Assembly (NCBI GenBank): GCA_013298625.1
Contig: JAAFIF010000031.1
Location: 21,044-85,043, forward strand
Source of the DNA: Myxococcales bacterium
Lineage (GTDB): Bacteria > Myxococcota_A > Polyangia > Polyangiales > Ga0077539
DNA length: 64,000 nucleotides
Direction: 5' to 3'
The notes under the pieces: model-generated
What the model saw: the letters and a program-made list of their open reading frames with translations, nothing else
The model's database searches: none
Told to the model about the DNA's origin: nothing
In this document: positions 42,417 through 53,200 of the stretch, one piece after another
Layout of the letters: each line of letters starts with the position of its first letter
How positions within the stretch are numbered: position 1 is the first letter of the stretch
Translations under genes and position numbers: made by a program

Positions 42417-42434
42417 CGCCGACGTTTCGCGCGG

Positions 42435-42440
42435 TAGAAT
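42435..42440 (+). promoter_or_regulatory. Candidate -10 (TAGAAT) of the kinase gene, near-leaderless
   Basis: TAGAAT ends 12 nt before GTG 42453. The implied transcript start is ~5 nt before the GTG. Confidence 0.4.
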
Positions 42441-42452
42441 GCGCGGAAATTC

Positions 42453-45400
42453 GTGGCTCCGCCCCCGGTCTACGCAAACGGCTCTCTGCTCGCTTCGCGC
42501 TTCGAGATCGTCCGACGCATCGGCGAGGGCGGGATGGGCGTCGTGTACGAGGCGCTCGACCGCGAACGCGGGAGCATCGTCGCGCTGAAGAGCATCACGC
42601 AGCCAGACGCGACGGCGATCTTTCGCTTCAAGCGGGAGTTTCGAGCGCTCGCGGACATCGTGCATCCGAACCTCGTTCCGCTGTACGAGCTCATCTCGAC
42701 GGGAGATCAGTGGTTCTTCACGATGCAGCTCGTCGAGGGCACGGACCTCGCGCGCTACCTGCGGCCGCCCTCGAAGGTCACCAGCGGCGAGCCGCTCGAC
42801 GTCGTCGCGACGCGGACCAACTTGGACGACAAGACCGCCAGCGATCCGGCGATCGAAGTCGAGACGGCGAATCATCGCGCGCCGCCCGCGATCGAGCAGA
42901 AGCCGCGGCCGATCACCGAGTACTTCGAGTGGTCGCAAGTCGACTGGCGCCGCGTGCGAAAGACGTTCGCGCAGCTCGCCTCTGCAGTGCGCGCCCTTCA
43001 CGACGCCAATCGACTGCACCGCGACCTCAAGCCGTCGAACGTGCTCGTTCGCCCAGATGGAACCGTGGTCGTCCTCGACTTCGGCCTCGTCGCAGAGCTC
43101 GAGCGCACCGACGACCTCGCGCCGGTCGACCCTGTGACGGCGCCGCAGCTGATCCCAAGATTCGACACCGCGCGCGCGAACCTCTCCGACGAAATCGTCA
43201 CCGGAACGATCCCGTACATGGCCCCCGAACAGGTCACGGGCGAGCCGCTGACCGCCGCGTGCGACTGGTACGCGGTCGGCGTGATGCTCTACCAGGTCGC
43301 GACCGGACGGCTGCCGCACGAGGGCGCGCCGTCGAAGATCCTCGCGAACAAAGTAAACACCGTTCCGCTCGCGCCGAGGCTGCTCAACGCGTCGATGCCC
43401 GCGGACCTCGACACGCTGTGCATGGCGCTCTTGCAGATGCAGCCGTCCAGCCGCCCGCCAGCGACGGCGATCATCGACGGCCTGCGCAAGGCCAAGAGCT
43501 ACGAGATGGTCGCGGTCGACCCCGAAGAGCGCACGCGAAAGCCCTTCATCGGTCGCAGCGCGCTCGTCGATCGGCTCGCCACGCGCTGGAGAGAGACGCT
43601 CGAAGGCCAGCCCGCGCTCTGCGTCCTGCGCGGCGCCACCGGCGACGGAAAGAGCTCGCTCGTCGAGCACTTCATCCGCACCCGCATCGACGCCTCGCGC
43701 GCGACCGTCTTGCGCGGGCGCTGCTTCGAGCACGAGACCGTGCCGTTCAAGACCGTCGACGGAGTCGTCGATGCGCTGGTCAAACACCTGCTCACGCTGC
43801 GCCCTGACGAGCTCGACGCGTCCATGCCCGCGACCGTGGGCTCGCTCAGCGCGACGTTTCCTGTGCTCGCGAGGGCGTCCGCGGTGATCCGCGCCGCTCG
43901 TCATCACCCCGCGCCAATCGACGCAGAGGCGCGTTCGATCGAGGCCTCTCACGGCTTTCGCACGCTGCTCGCGACGCTCGGCGAGACGCGCCCTTGCCTC
44001 ATCGTGATCGACGACGCGCAGTGGGGCGACGTCGACGGCATGCGCATGCTCTCGCGGCTCTGGGACGAGCCGATGGCGCGCGCGATGGTGATCGTCGTGA
44101 TTCGACCGGACCTCGAGCACGACAGCGCTGCGCTGCTCGAGCTCGCTCGGCAACGCGAAGCGCACCCTTCGCTGCGCGCAGAGATCATCGACGTCGAGCC
44201 GCTCGGCCCCGACGAGGCGCGGGCCGTGGCCCGGTCGCTCATCGCGCGCGCGGCGATCGCGCCCAGCGAGGACGAGCTCTGGATCGAGCGCATCGTCGAT
44301 TGGAGCAAGGGCAGCCCCTGGCTCCTCGAGCTGCTGATCGAGTCGTACGCGTCGCTCGGGTTGATCGCGCGCAGCCAGAGCCTGGACGTGCTGCTGCGCG
44401 CGCGGGCCGACGCGCTGACCGAGCGAGAGCGCGCGATGCTGGACGCGGTGTGCGTCGCGGGGCACCCGGTCCCGGTGCGCATCGTGTTCGCGGCGACGAG
44501 CGGCGCGCAGAGCGCGCAGGACGCGCTAGGCGCGCTCGGCAAGGCAAAGCTGGTGCGCACCTCGGGACCGACGCTCGACGCGGTGGTCGAGCCCTTTCAC
44601 GAGCGCGTGCGCGACGGCTTGCTGCGCACGATGACCCACGAGGCGAAGGCGATCGCGCACGAGCGGATCGCGCTCGCGCTCGAGGCCTCGGGGCGACACG
44701 GCGACGAGCACGAGCACCTCGCGCGGCACTGGGAGCGCGCTGGGCTCGACGGACGCGCGGCCGAGCAGTGGATGCTCGCGGCCAAGGCGCTCGTGCGCAT
44801 CGGCGATCGGTCGCAGGCGCGCCACGCGCTCGAGCGAGCGAGCGCGCTCGGCAGCGGCGCCACGCGGCTGCGCGCGCGAGAGCTGCTCGCAGAGACCCTC
44901 TTGGCTGACGGCCAGCTCGCGGCCGCGTACGAGCTCGCGCGCGCGGAGTTCTCGCTGCCGCGAGAGTGGAGCAACGGCGCGGTGGCGGCGCTCGTCGCGA
45001 GGCTGTCCATGCGCGCACGCTTCGATCCGCCCGCGGCGGCAGAGCCCGAGCCGACGGGCCTCGGTCTGCTCGCGGCCGTGGCGCGCGGCTCGCTGGACGT
45101 CGAGCCCAAGATGACCGCGGGCGTAGCGGCGACGGCGCTGCTGCGCTCGCGCGCGACGGCGCAGCTGCTCGCGTACTACGGGGCGGCGCTCGCGCAGCTT
45201 GATTTCGTGGGCGTGACGCACCCTGACGAGTGGGGGCGCGCCGCGCTCTCGGCGCTCGACGAGAGCGCGGCGTCTGCGCACCGCGCGGAGGTGCTGTGGC
45301 TCGTTGCCGAGCGTTGCGTCGCGGCGACGGCGAGCCCGCGGGAGACGGCGGCGCTGCTCGACCGCGCGCTGTCGAGCGCGGTGATGCTGGACGAGCGCGA

Positions 45401-46064
45401 GTGGATCGCGCGCTGCACGGACGCGGTGATCGAGCACGCGCTGCTGCACGGGGCGAGCGAGCTGACGCTTGCGTCGCTGGTGGTGAGGCTGTCCGCCGTG
45501 CATTCGGCGCGATCGATGCACAGCGCGAGCCCGTGGCTGCAAGCGGCGCGCGCGATCGGGCAGCAGCCGAGCGAGCGCGGGCCAAGGACGCCTCGGCTCG
45601 GATCGGTGGTGCGGGCGCTGATGGCGCTCGCGCGCGACGACGACGGCGCTGCGGCGCGTGCGCTCGCCGAGGACCAGCTCGCCCAGAGCGCCCGAGGAAC
45701 GGCGCGCGACAGCACGCGGCGATGGATCACCGCGGTGCTCGAAGCCCGCTCGGCGCGCGCGGCGTCGATGGTCGAGGCGACGGCGACGTTGACCGCGGCG
45801 GTCACGACCGCGGCGCGGATGCACAGCGCGGCGAGCCGTTGTCCCTCGCGGTTCGAAGCGTCTGCGCTGGTGCTCGACGGCGAGATCGCGCTGGCGTTTC
45901 GACAGCGACACGAGGCGGTCGAGCGGTTCGAACGCGCGCTGACCGCGGCAGAGACGCACGAGCACAACGCGATCGTCGCGCTGTGCGACCGCAGGCTGAT
46001 CGCGCTCGGCGCGCGGGGCGGGGCCGCGCGGCGGTGGATCGAGGAGTGCGACGAGGCGCGATGA
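42453..46064 (+). CDS. Serine/threonine protein kinase fused to an AAA-type ATPase and helical repeats
   Basis: A 1203-residue signalling protein without membrane segments. Kinase domain (residues ~10-350): P-loop 'IGEGGMGVVYEA', Lys in 'VALKSI' (~46), catalytic 'LHRDLKPSNVLV' (~188), 'LDFGLVAEL' and 'GTIPYMAPEQV'. A ~50-residue insert lies between the N-lobe hinge and helix alphaE ('PSKVTSGEPLDV' to 'TEYFEWSQVDW'). Then an AAA_16/STAND-type ATPase: 'FIGRSALVDRL', Walker A 'GATGDGKSS' (~394) and Walker B 'CLIVIDDAQWGD'. The C-terminal ~550 residues are TPR-like helices. This PKN-ATPase-TPR layout is typical of myxobacteria and of the STAND signal NTPases. Input and targets unknown. Confidence 0.9.
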   Translation: MAPPPVYANGSLLASRFEIVRRIGEGGMGVVYEALDRERGSIVALKSITQPDATAIFRFKREFRALADIVHPNLVPLYELISTGDQWFFTMQLVEGTDLARYLRPPSKVTSGEPLDVVATRTNLDDKTASDPAIEVETANHRAPPAIEQKPRPITEYFEWSQVDWRRVRKTFAQLASAVRALHDANRLHRDLKPSNVLVRPDGTVVVLDFGLVAELERTDDLAPVDPVTAPQLIPRFDTARANLSDEIVTGTIPYMAPEQVTGEPLTAACDWYAVGVMLYQVATGRLPHEGAPSKILANKVNTVPLAPRLLNASMPADLDTLCMALLQMQPSSRPPATAIIDGLRKAKSYEMVAVDPEERTRKPFIGRSALVDRLATRWRETLEGQPALCVLRGATGDGKSSLVEHFIRTRIDASRATVLRGRCFEHETVPFKTVDGVVDALVKHLLTLRPDELDASMPATVGSLSATFPVLARASAVIRAARHHPAPIDAEARSIEASHGFRTLLATLGETRPCLIVIDDAQWGDVDGMRMLSRLWDEPMARAMVIVVIRPDLEHDSAALLELARQREAHPSLRAEIIDVEPLGPDEARAVARSLIARAAIAPSEDELWIERIVDWSKGSPWLLELLIESYASLGLIARSQSLDVLLRARADALTERERAMLDAVCVAGHPVPVRIVFAATSGAQSAQDALGALGKAKLVRTSGPTLDAVVEPFHERVRDGLLRTMTHEAKAIAHERIALALEASGRHGDEHEHLARHWERAGLDGRAAEQWMLAAKALVRIGDRSQARHALERASALGSGATRLRARELLAETLLADGQLAAAYELARAEFSLPREWSNGAVAALVARLSMRARFDPPAAAEPEPTGLGLLAAVARGSLDVEPKMTAGVAATALLRSRATAQLLAYYGAALAQLDFVGVTHPDEWGRAALSALDESAASAHRAEVLWLVAERCVAATASPRETAALLDRALSSAVMLDEREWIARCTDAVIEHALLHGASELTLASLVVRLSAVHSARSMHSASPWLQAARAIGQQPSERGPRTPRLGSVVRALMALARDDDGAAARALAEDQLAQSARGTARDSTRRWITAVLEARSARAASMVEATATLTAAVTTAARMHSAASRCPSRFEASALVLDGEIALAFRQRHEAVERFERALTAAETHEHNAIVALCDRRLIALGARGGAARRWIEECDEAR

Positions 46065-46105
46065 GGGGCTCGGCGCGGGACGCGGCCGGGCTATCATCGC
46101 CGGCG

Positions 46106-46939
46106 ATGAGCACTGCCAAGACGCTGAAAGGACGCACCCTCTTCATCACCGGCGCCAGCCGGGGCATCGGCTACGCGATCGCGATGCGCGCCGCGCGAGA
46201 CGGCGCCAACGTCGTGATCGCGGCGAAGACCACGGAGCCGAACGCGAAGCTGCCGGGGACGATCTACACCGCAGCGGCGGACATCGAGGCCGCGGGCGGC
46301 CGCGCGCTGCCGCTGGCCGTCGACGTGCGCGACGAAGCGCAGGTGCGCGCGGCGGTGGGCGAAGCGGTCGCGAAGTTCGGAGCGATCGACGTGTTGGTCA
46401 ACAACGCCTCGGCGATCTCGCTGACGAGCACCGCAGGCACGCCGATGAAGCGCTACGACTTGATGCACGGGATCAACGTCCGCGGCTCGTTTCTCTGCAT
46501 GCAGGCGTGCGTCGAGCACTTGTTGAAGAGCGACAACCCGCACGTGCTCGAGCTCTCGCCGCCCATTTCGCTGGACCCGAAGTGGTACGGGCCGCACGTC
46601 GCGTACACGCTCTCGAAGATGAACATGAGCCTGTTGGTGCTCGGCTGGGCCGAGGAGTTTCGGGCCGAGGGCATCGCGGCCAACGCGCTGTGGCCGCGCA
46701 CGTTGATCGCCACGGCGGCCGTACAGAACCTGCTGGGAGGCGACGAGATGGTCCGCCGCTCGCGCACGCCCGAGATCATGGGCGACGCGGCGCACGCGAT
46801 CCTCACGCGCCCGTCTCGCGCGTGCACGGGCAACTTCTTCATCGACGACGAGGTCCTCGCCGCCGAGGGCGTGACGGATTTCAGCAAGTACGCGAGCGAT
46901 CCGACGGTCGAGCCGCTGACGGACCTCTTTTTGGGCTGA
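46106..46939 (+). CDS. Short-chain dehydrogenase/reductase, HSDL2-like
   Basis: A 277-residue NAD(P)-dependent oxidoreductase: 'LFITGASRGIGYAIAMRAARDGANVVIAAKT' (TGxxxGIG), 'VDVRDEAQV', 'VLVNNASAIS' (NNAS), and active-site Tyr/Lys in 'HVAYTLSKMNM'. The Ser of the triad is in 'VLELSPP'. 'NPHVLELSPPISLDPKW' and 'MNMSLLVLGWAEEFRAEGIAANALWPRTLIATAA' are the signature of the HSDL2 subfamily (C-terminal SCP2 domain absent here). Substrate likely a lipid or hydroxyacyl compound. ATG 46106; TATCAT (46092-46097) ends 8 nt before it. Confidence 0.88.
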   Translation: MSTAKTLKGRTLFITGASRGIGYAIAMRAARDGANVVIAAKTTEPNAKLPGTIYTAAADIEAAGGRALPLAVDVRDEAQVRAAVGEAVAKFGAIDVLVNNASAISLTSTAGTPMKRYDLMHGINVRGSFLCMQACVEHLLKSDNPHVLELSPPISLDPKWYGPHVAYTLSKMNMSLLVLGWAEEFRAEGIAANALWPRTLIATAAVQNLLGGDEMVRRSRTPEIMGDAAHAILTRPSRACTGNFFIDDEVLAAEGVTDFSKYASDPTVEPLTDLFLG

Positions 46940-47015
46940 GCGAGCGCGAGATCGTGGGACAGAGTATGTCCGCTGCTAGCTTGCGCGATCGCGCCGCGCT
47001 GCGCAGGATCCGGTC

Positions 47016-50000
47016 GTGCGCGAGCGCTCTTTGCCCACGCGATCTTTGACCACGGTGCACGTCGTCGCGACCGACGAGCACCGGCGCGCGCGGCTGTTGC
47101 GCGCGGCGAGGGCTGAGGGCGCGGCGATCGCTCCGTCGACGCTGTCGTTCGACGCGCTCGTGCGCGCGCTGCATCGGTCGCTCTTGCCGCACTTGTCCCT
47201 TTCGCACCCGGTGATCGAGCGCGTGACCGCGGCGCTCGCGGCGCAAGAGGTCCGCGGCGGCGAAGGCTACCTTCGCGCGACAGCGCTCGCGAGCGCGCTC
47301 GACGTGCTGCGACGCAACGCGGTCGACGGCGACGCGCTCGAGCGCGCGCTCGTCGAGGTCGCGCCCGGCGAAGAAGGCGCGCGAAGGCGCCTCGCGGCGC
47401 TCGCAGAGGCGTCGCGCTGGGTCGACGGGCGGCTCGAGGCCGAGGGGCTCGTGGCGCGCGCTGCGATCGAAGCGGTGCTCGCCCGCGCGATCGACGGGAT
47501 CGAGCCTGGCGAAGCGCTTCCGTCACCGATCGGCCCCGCGCCGTGCGCGCTGCGCGTCGAGGTCACGGGACACAGCTTCGATCAGTCCCGCGCGCGACTG
47601 CTCGCGGCGATGGGACGCGCGCTGCACAAGCGCGGCGGGTCGCTGGCGCTGCGCGTCCTGGTCGAGCCGTCGCGCGAGCGATGGAGCACCACGCTCGACC
47701 GCGCGCTGAAGGTGATCGAAGACGACGAAGGCTCGTCGATCGAGCTCGAGCTCTCGATGCGCAGCGACGAAGACGCTCCCGCAGAGCGCGGACTCGTCGA
47801 GTTCGTGCAAGCGATCGCCGCGGGCGGCCGGGCTTCGGCGGCGCCCGTTGACTTCGCCGAGGCCCACGGGCCCGACGAGGGCGCGCGATGGGCGGTCGCC
47901 GTCGTCGAGCGCTGGCTCGCAGAGGGCCTCGAGCAGGACGAGGTCGCGATCGTCGTGCGCTCGGGCGCGTCGGACGAGGTCGAGCCCGTGGTGCGCGCGC
48001 TCGAAGAAGCGTCGCTGCGCGCGCGGCTCGACCCGCAGTGCGCGCAAGGCATCGAGCGGAGGGGCGCGGCCACGGCGGTGATCACCCTGGCGCGCGCGCT
48101 CGCCGAAGGCGGCGACGTCGAGCGGGTGACCTTCGCCCTCGCGGCGCTCGCGGGGCCCAACGCGATCCGTGGAAGGTCTCCGACGGTGCTCGCGCACGCG
48201 GCGCGCGCCGTTCGCGCCAAGACCGTGTTCGATCCGAAGCTCGAGGCGCTCGGCAGGCACGTCTCGCCGGCGACCGCGCAAGCCGCAGGCGCGCTCCGCG
48301 ACCTGGTCGCGCCGCTCGGCCACGAGGGCACCGTCGAGCAGCACTGCGCGCGATGGACACAGTTTTTGCGCGAGCTGCGCGCGGGGCAGCGGCACGCCGA
48401 GACGGCTCGCACGGTCGGCGGCCTCGGCGCGGACAACGCTCCTGCCGAGCGCGCCATGCTGCGCGCGAGCACGCGCGAAGAGCGCGCGATCGACGCGATC
48501 GAGCGCGCCGTCGAGCAGCTGGCGCCCCGCGCGCGACGCGCCGGACTGTCTGGAATTTTGCAGGCAGATTCATTCGCCGCGCTGCTCGAAGACGCCGTAG
48601 ACGCCTCGCGCGACGCGCTCGAAGGAGCGCTCGACGCCGGCGCGAGCGGCGTGCGCGTGACGTGCGCCGAGCTCGTCGCGGGGCTGTCGTTTCGCGCGGT
48701 AGTGGTGGTGGGCGTCGAGGACGGACGGTTTCCCGCGCACAGCGAGGACGACGCGCTGCTCGGCGACGTCGAGAAGCGCGCCGTGCAAAAGAGCGCCGGC
48801 GTGCTCGTCGCGCGTCGCGGCGCGAAAGAGGACGAGACGCAGCTGTTTCTCGCAGCGTGCTCGGTCGCGACCGAGAAGCTCGCCCTCGTTGGCGCTCGTC
48901 ACGACGCGGGCGGCAGGGCGCTCGCGCCGTCGCCGTTCATGGTGGACGTTCGCCGCGTGCTCGACCGCGCGCCGCTGTGGCTCACGCACGACCCGCTCGC
49001 GCGCTCGAAGCACGTCGCCGCGCGCGGGGCCGAACGGCTCACCCGCGCGTGGGCCGGCTGGCCGTCGCGCGAGGCCGTGGCCGCCGCGACCAACAGCGGC
49101 GGAGACCTGGCGACGCGCGCGCTGATGGACCGCGTTCGGTCCGCCATCGCGCGCAGCGAAATCGAGCGAGAGCGCACCGAGTTCTTCGCCGGGCAGCGCG
49201 CCGAGCCGGGCCGTTACTCGGGCCGCATCGACCACGATCCGCGCGCGCTCCAGGCGCTCGACCTCGCGCGCTACGCCACCACTGCGTGGCCGCTCGACGT
49301 GACGTCGCTCGAGCGCACCGCGCGCTGCGCGTTCAAGGCGTTCGCGCAGCAGGTGCTCAAGCTCGAGCCCGAAGACCTGCCCTCGCTCGCGCTCGACGCC
49401 AAAGAGCGCGGACACCTCCTGCACGCCCTGCTCGAAGCGGGGCAGAAGTCCCTGCACGGCACGCAAGGTCGCCCCCGCGCGCTGCGATGGGAGCGCGTCG
49501 AGTCCGCGATGGACCTGGCGGCCGAGAAGTTCGCGAGCGAGCTCCCTCACGCGGACCCAGACCTGCTGCGCGCAGACACGCTCGCGATCCGCCGCGCGAT
49601 CGAGGGCTTTCTCGAAGGGCGCATGGACGCCGACACGCGCTGGTCCGTCGTCGCGACGGAGGTGGCCTTCGGCCCCGAGCGCGAGTGGCCGGCGCTCGAG
49701 GTCGAGGTGGACGGAGACGTTCCGATCGTGCTGCGCGGGAGGATCGACGGCGTCGAGCGGCTCGACGAGTGCGTGCGCGCCGTCGAGTTCAAGAGCGGCC
49801 GCGGCGACGGGTTTCGCAAGCGCCTGCGCGAGGGCGCGCTCGACACACAATTTCAACTCGTCGTGTACGCCTCCGCGCTCTACCGCGCCGTGCGCGACGG
49901 CCGCGTGGACGCGACGGGCGTCGACGTCGACGGAGTGTACGTGGGCTTTCGCGACCAGACCGAGCACGGCCTGCGCGAGTCCCTGGCCAAGCCCCGCAGG

Positions 50001-50198
50001 GGCGGCGGCGACGCGCCCATCGTCGACGTCGACGCGCTCGTGCGCGAGGGCGCGCAGGGCCGCGGCGCGCTCGGCGAGGCCGTCCGGCGCGCGGTCCTGC
50101 CCGTGCGCCAGGGCGTCTTCGCGCCGAGGCCGCGCGACTGCGAGTTCTGCAACGCGCAGTCGCTCTGCCGCATCGAGCGCGGCCGCGACGAGCGCTGA
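47016..50198 (+). CDS. addB: AddB-type PD-(D/E)XK nuclease, iron-sulfur motif present
   Basis: A 1060-residue protein of the AddB family (double-strand break resection with AddA). The N-terminal part has the UvrD-like fold outline ('STLSFDALVRALHRSL') but no Walker A is visible, as expected for an inactive helicase subunit. The C-terminal nuclease shows 'RGRIDGVERL...CVRAVEFKSG' (E-x-K at ~923) and 'QFQLVVYASALYRAV' (Q-x-x-x-Y). The iron-sulfur Cys are 'ARCAFKAF' (~770) and 'CEFCNAQSLC' (~1043-1052; C-x2-C-x5-C). GTG 47016 is used; TTG 47049, just before 'TTVHVVATDEHRRARLL', is another possible start. addA follows 77 bp later. Confidence 0.85.
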   Translation: MRERSLPTRSLTTVHVVATDEHRRARLLRAARAEGAAIAPSTLSFDALVRALHRSLLPHLSLSHPVIERVTAALAAQEVRGGEGYLRATALASALDVLRRNAVDGDALERALVEVAPGEEGARRRLAALAEASRWVDGRLEAEGLVARAAIEAVLARAIDGIEPGEALPSPIGPAPCALRVEVTGHSFDQSRARLLAAMGRALHKRGGSLALRVLVEPSRERWSTTLDRALKVIEDDEGSSIELELSMRSDEDAPAERGLVEFVQAIAAGGRASAAPVDFAEAHGPDEGARWAVAVVERWLAEGLEQDEVAIVVRSGASDEVEPVVRALEEASLRARLDPQCAQGIERRGAATAVITLARALAEGGDVERVTFALAALAGPNAIRGRSPTVLAHAARAVRAKTVFDPKLEALGRHVSPATAQAAGALRDLVAPLGHEGTVEQHCARWTQFLRELRAGQRHAETARTVGGLGADNAPAERAMLRASTREERAIDAIERAVEQLAPRARRAGLSGILQADSFAALLEDAVDASRDALEGALDAGASGVRVTCAELVAGLSFRAVVVVGVEDGRFPAHSEDDALLGDVEKRAVQKSAGVLVARRGAKEDETQLFLAACSVATEKLALVGARHDAGGRALAPSPFMVDVRRVLDRAPLWLTHDPLARSKHVAARGAERLTRAWAGWPSREAVAAATNSGGDLATRALMDRVRSAIARSEIERERTEFFAGQRAEPGRYSGRIDHDPRALQALDLARYATTAWPLDVTSLERTARCAFKAFAQQVLKLEPEDLPSLALDAKERGHLLHALLEAGQKSLHGTQGRPRALRWERVESAMDLAAEKFASELPHADPDLLRADTLAIRRAIEGFLEGRMDADTRWSVVATEVAFGPEREWPALEVEVDGDVPIVLRGRIDGVERLDECVRAVEFKSGRGDGFRKRLREGALDTQFQLVVYASALYRAVRDGRVDATGVDVDGVYVGFRDQTEHGLRESLAKPRRGGGDAPIVDVDALVREGAQGRGALGEAVRRAVLPVRQGVFAPRPRDCEFCNAQSLCRIERGRDER

Positions 50199-50210
50199 GC
50201 CACGAGCGCT

Positions 50211-50227
50211 GTGACATATTTCGTCAC
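50211..50227. other. Inverted repeat in an AT-rich patch between addB and addA
   Basis: GTGAC (50211-50215) and GTCAC (50223-50227) flank ATATTTC, unusually AT-rich for this region, in the 77-bp addB-addA gap. It could be an operator or a weak promoter element; no T run, so not a terminator. Confidence 0.25.
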
Positions 50228-50275
50228 GAGCCACTCGCGCCGAGCGCGCTGCGGATTCACACTGCGAAGCCCCCG

Positions 50276-53200
50276 ATGACCGACCGCGCCGCGCTCTTCT
50301 CGTTCTCGAAGAACACCCTCCTGCGCGCCGGCGCCGGCACCGGAAAGACAGAAGCCCTCGCCACGCTCTACCTCCACCTCGTCGGCGGGCTGTGCGACCC
50401 CGAGGTGTGGCCCAAGCAGGGCGTGCTGTCCGAGCGCATCGTGGCCCTGACGTTCACCGAGAAGGCCGCCGTCGAGATGCGCGAGCGCATCGCAGAGGCC
50501 GTGCGTGCCCTTTCGTACGAGAACGCGCCGCCCGGCATCGACTCGAGCGACCCGCGCGCCAGAGAGCGAGCGGCGAAGCAGTGGGCGAGCACCCGCGGGC
50601 TCGACCGCGCCGCGACCGCGCGCCTCATGTCCCTCGGCGAGAGCGCCGCGCGCCAGGGCCGCCCCATGCCCGATCGCGCCACCTGGCAACGCGTCGGCTT
50701 CGCCCTCGGCAACGCCCGCATCGGAACGTTTCACGGCTTCGCCGCCGGCGTCCTTCGCGCCGCCGCCCTCGACCTCGGCATCGACCCAACCTTTCGCGTG
50801 AGCGAGCAAGAAGAAGCCGACCGCCTGCTGCGCGAGTCCGTCACCGAAGCGCTCTCGAGCGCCGCGCGCGTCGAGCTCGACGCCGTCGCAGACCTCATGG
50901 CCGCCGCCGGCGGGCTCGACCCCGAAGGCGACCGCGGCGTGGTCGTCCGCTTCGTCTCGATGGTCCACGCGCTCGACGAAGCCGGCGTGAGCGACGACGA
51001 AGTGCTCCACGGACCCGTGCTCGACGCGACCCCTCCGCAGCCCTTCATCGCCGCGGACGCGATCGAGCGCTTCGCCCGCGCGTGCGAAGGCGCCTCGGCG
51101 CTCGCGAGCGAGCATTGGCCCGCGCGGCTGCTCAGGCTCGCCAAGGCCCTCTCCGAGCTCGGCGTCGTCGACGACCCGCGCCGCGCTCGCGCGTGCGTCG
51201 CGCTGTTGCGCGCGACCCCGCTGCCCTCGAAGAACCGCACGCGCTCGATCGAGACCGAGGCCCGCGCCGCGCGCGCCGTGATCGAGTCGCTGCACGACGC
51301 CGCGCTCGCTGTGCACTCAGCGTGGCTCGGACGCGCAGCGAGGGGCGTGCTCGTCGACGCGCGCGCGCGCTTTCGCGCAGCGAAGAAGCGCAGACACGTC
51401 CTCGACTTCGCGGACCTTCTGCGGCGCCTCCGCGACGCCATGCGCGACGACCCCCGCACGCGCCGCGCGTGGAAGCGACGGTTCGACGCCGTGCTCGTCG
51501 ACGAGTTTCAGGACACCAACCGACTGCAACGCGACCTGCTCTACCTCCTGCGCGAGCGCAAGGACGCCGAGCACCAGCCGCGCGTCCCCGAAGCGAGCGA
51601 GCTCGAACCCTCGGGCCTGCTCCTCGTCGGTGACGCCAAGCAGTCGATCTACGCCTTTCGAAGCGCCGACGTCGGAGTCTTTCTCGAGACCGAGCGCGAC
51701 CTGGTTCATGCAGGCGGCGTCTCGCAAGAGCTCGTCGAGAGCCACCGCTCGGTCGACGCCGTCCTCGACGCGATCAACCCCGCCGCCGAAGCGCTGCTCG
51801 GCGCAGGACTCACGGCGCACGGCGAGCGCATCTACGACAGCGCGCGCGACGCCCTCGTCGCCGAAGCCGCAGGCGACGGAGAGGCGCGCGTCGAGCTGAT
51901 CTTCGTCTCTGGCGAGACCGCCGACGAGATCCGCGAGCTCGAAGCGCAGGCCATCGCGCGGCGCATCAAGAAGCTCGTCGACCCGTTTGCGCGGCACGCG
52001 CCCGGCTGGCGCGCGCCGAGGCTCGACGAAATCGCCGTGCTCGTCCCAACCTGGTCGCACACCGAGCCGGTGAAGAAAGCCCTGCAGCGCGAGGGCGTTC
52101 CGTACGCGCAGCTCGGCGGGCCGGGCTTCTGGGAGCGCCGCGAGGTCGACGACCTCATCGCCCTGCTGCGCCTCGTGGCAGACCCGGCCGATCGCCTCGC
52201 GCTCGCCTCGGTGCTGCGCGGGCCGCTCGTCGCCCTCTCGGACGCCGCGCTCGCTCACGTGCTCGGACGCAACATCACCCTCGACGACGCCCTCGACCCG
52301 CCCGCGGCGACGCGCGACGCGCTCGACGACGACGACCGCGCACGGCTCGACGAAGCGCGCCCGTCGATCAAGCGGCTCGTGCGCGGCGGAGGATCACTGC
52401 CGCCCGACGAAGTGCTCCGCATCACGCTCGCCGAGCGCAATTTCGCCGCGGTGCTCGCGGCGCTGCCCTTCGGAGCGCAGCGCGCCGCCAACGTCGACAA
52501 GCTCGTCGGGCTCGCCCAAGACGCCGCGCGCCGCGGCGGCGAAGACGGCTCGGTGGCGGGCTTCGTTCGCTACGTCGATCGCATGCGCGCCGCCGCCGAA
52601 CACGAGACCGAAGTGGACGTCGCCGACGTGAGCTCGGGCGCCGTGCAGCTGCTCTCGATCCACGCTGCGAAGGGCCTCGAGTGGCCGGTGGTCTTCGTCG
52701 CGCAGACGTCGCGGCGCAGAAAGATCCACGCCGAGCGCGTGCTCGTCGACGCGAGAAAGCGGGTCGTCGCGCTGCCGGCGGACTACGACGCCCCACCGGC
52801 GTTTCAAGAGCTTCGACGCGACGCCCACGCGTCGGAAGAAGACGACCAGCGCCGCTTGCTCTACGTCGCGCTCACGCGCGCGAGAGACCTCGCCATCGTC
52901 AGCGGGCCCGCGAGCGAAGGCGACGGCGAGTGGCGCACGCTCTCGACCGCGCTCATGCGGCTCGCGCCCACGCACGTTCGCGTGATCAAGCCCGGCCTCG
53001 ACGGCCCCAGCATCGGCGTCCGCGCAGGGACAGCGACGAGCGTCAACCAAGGCGCGCTCGCGGTCGCGGCCGAGCCGCCCTCGCAGCCCGAGCGACGGCG
53101 CAGCGCGAGCCTCGCGATCCACGCCGAAGCGCTCACGGAGTTCTCTCGCTGCCCGAGGCGCTACGCGTTTCGCTACGAGCTCGGCGCGGTCGAGCAGCGC

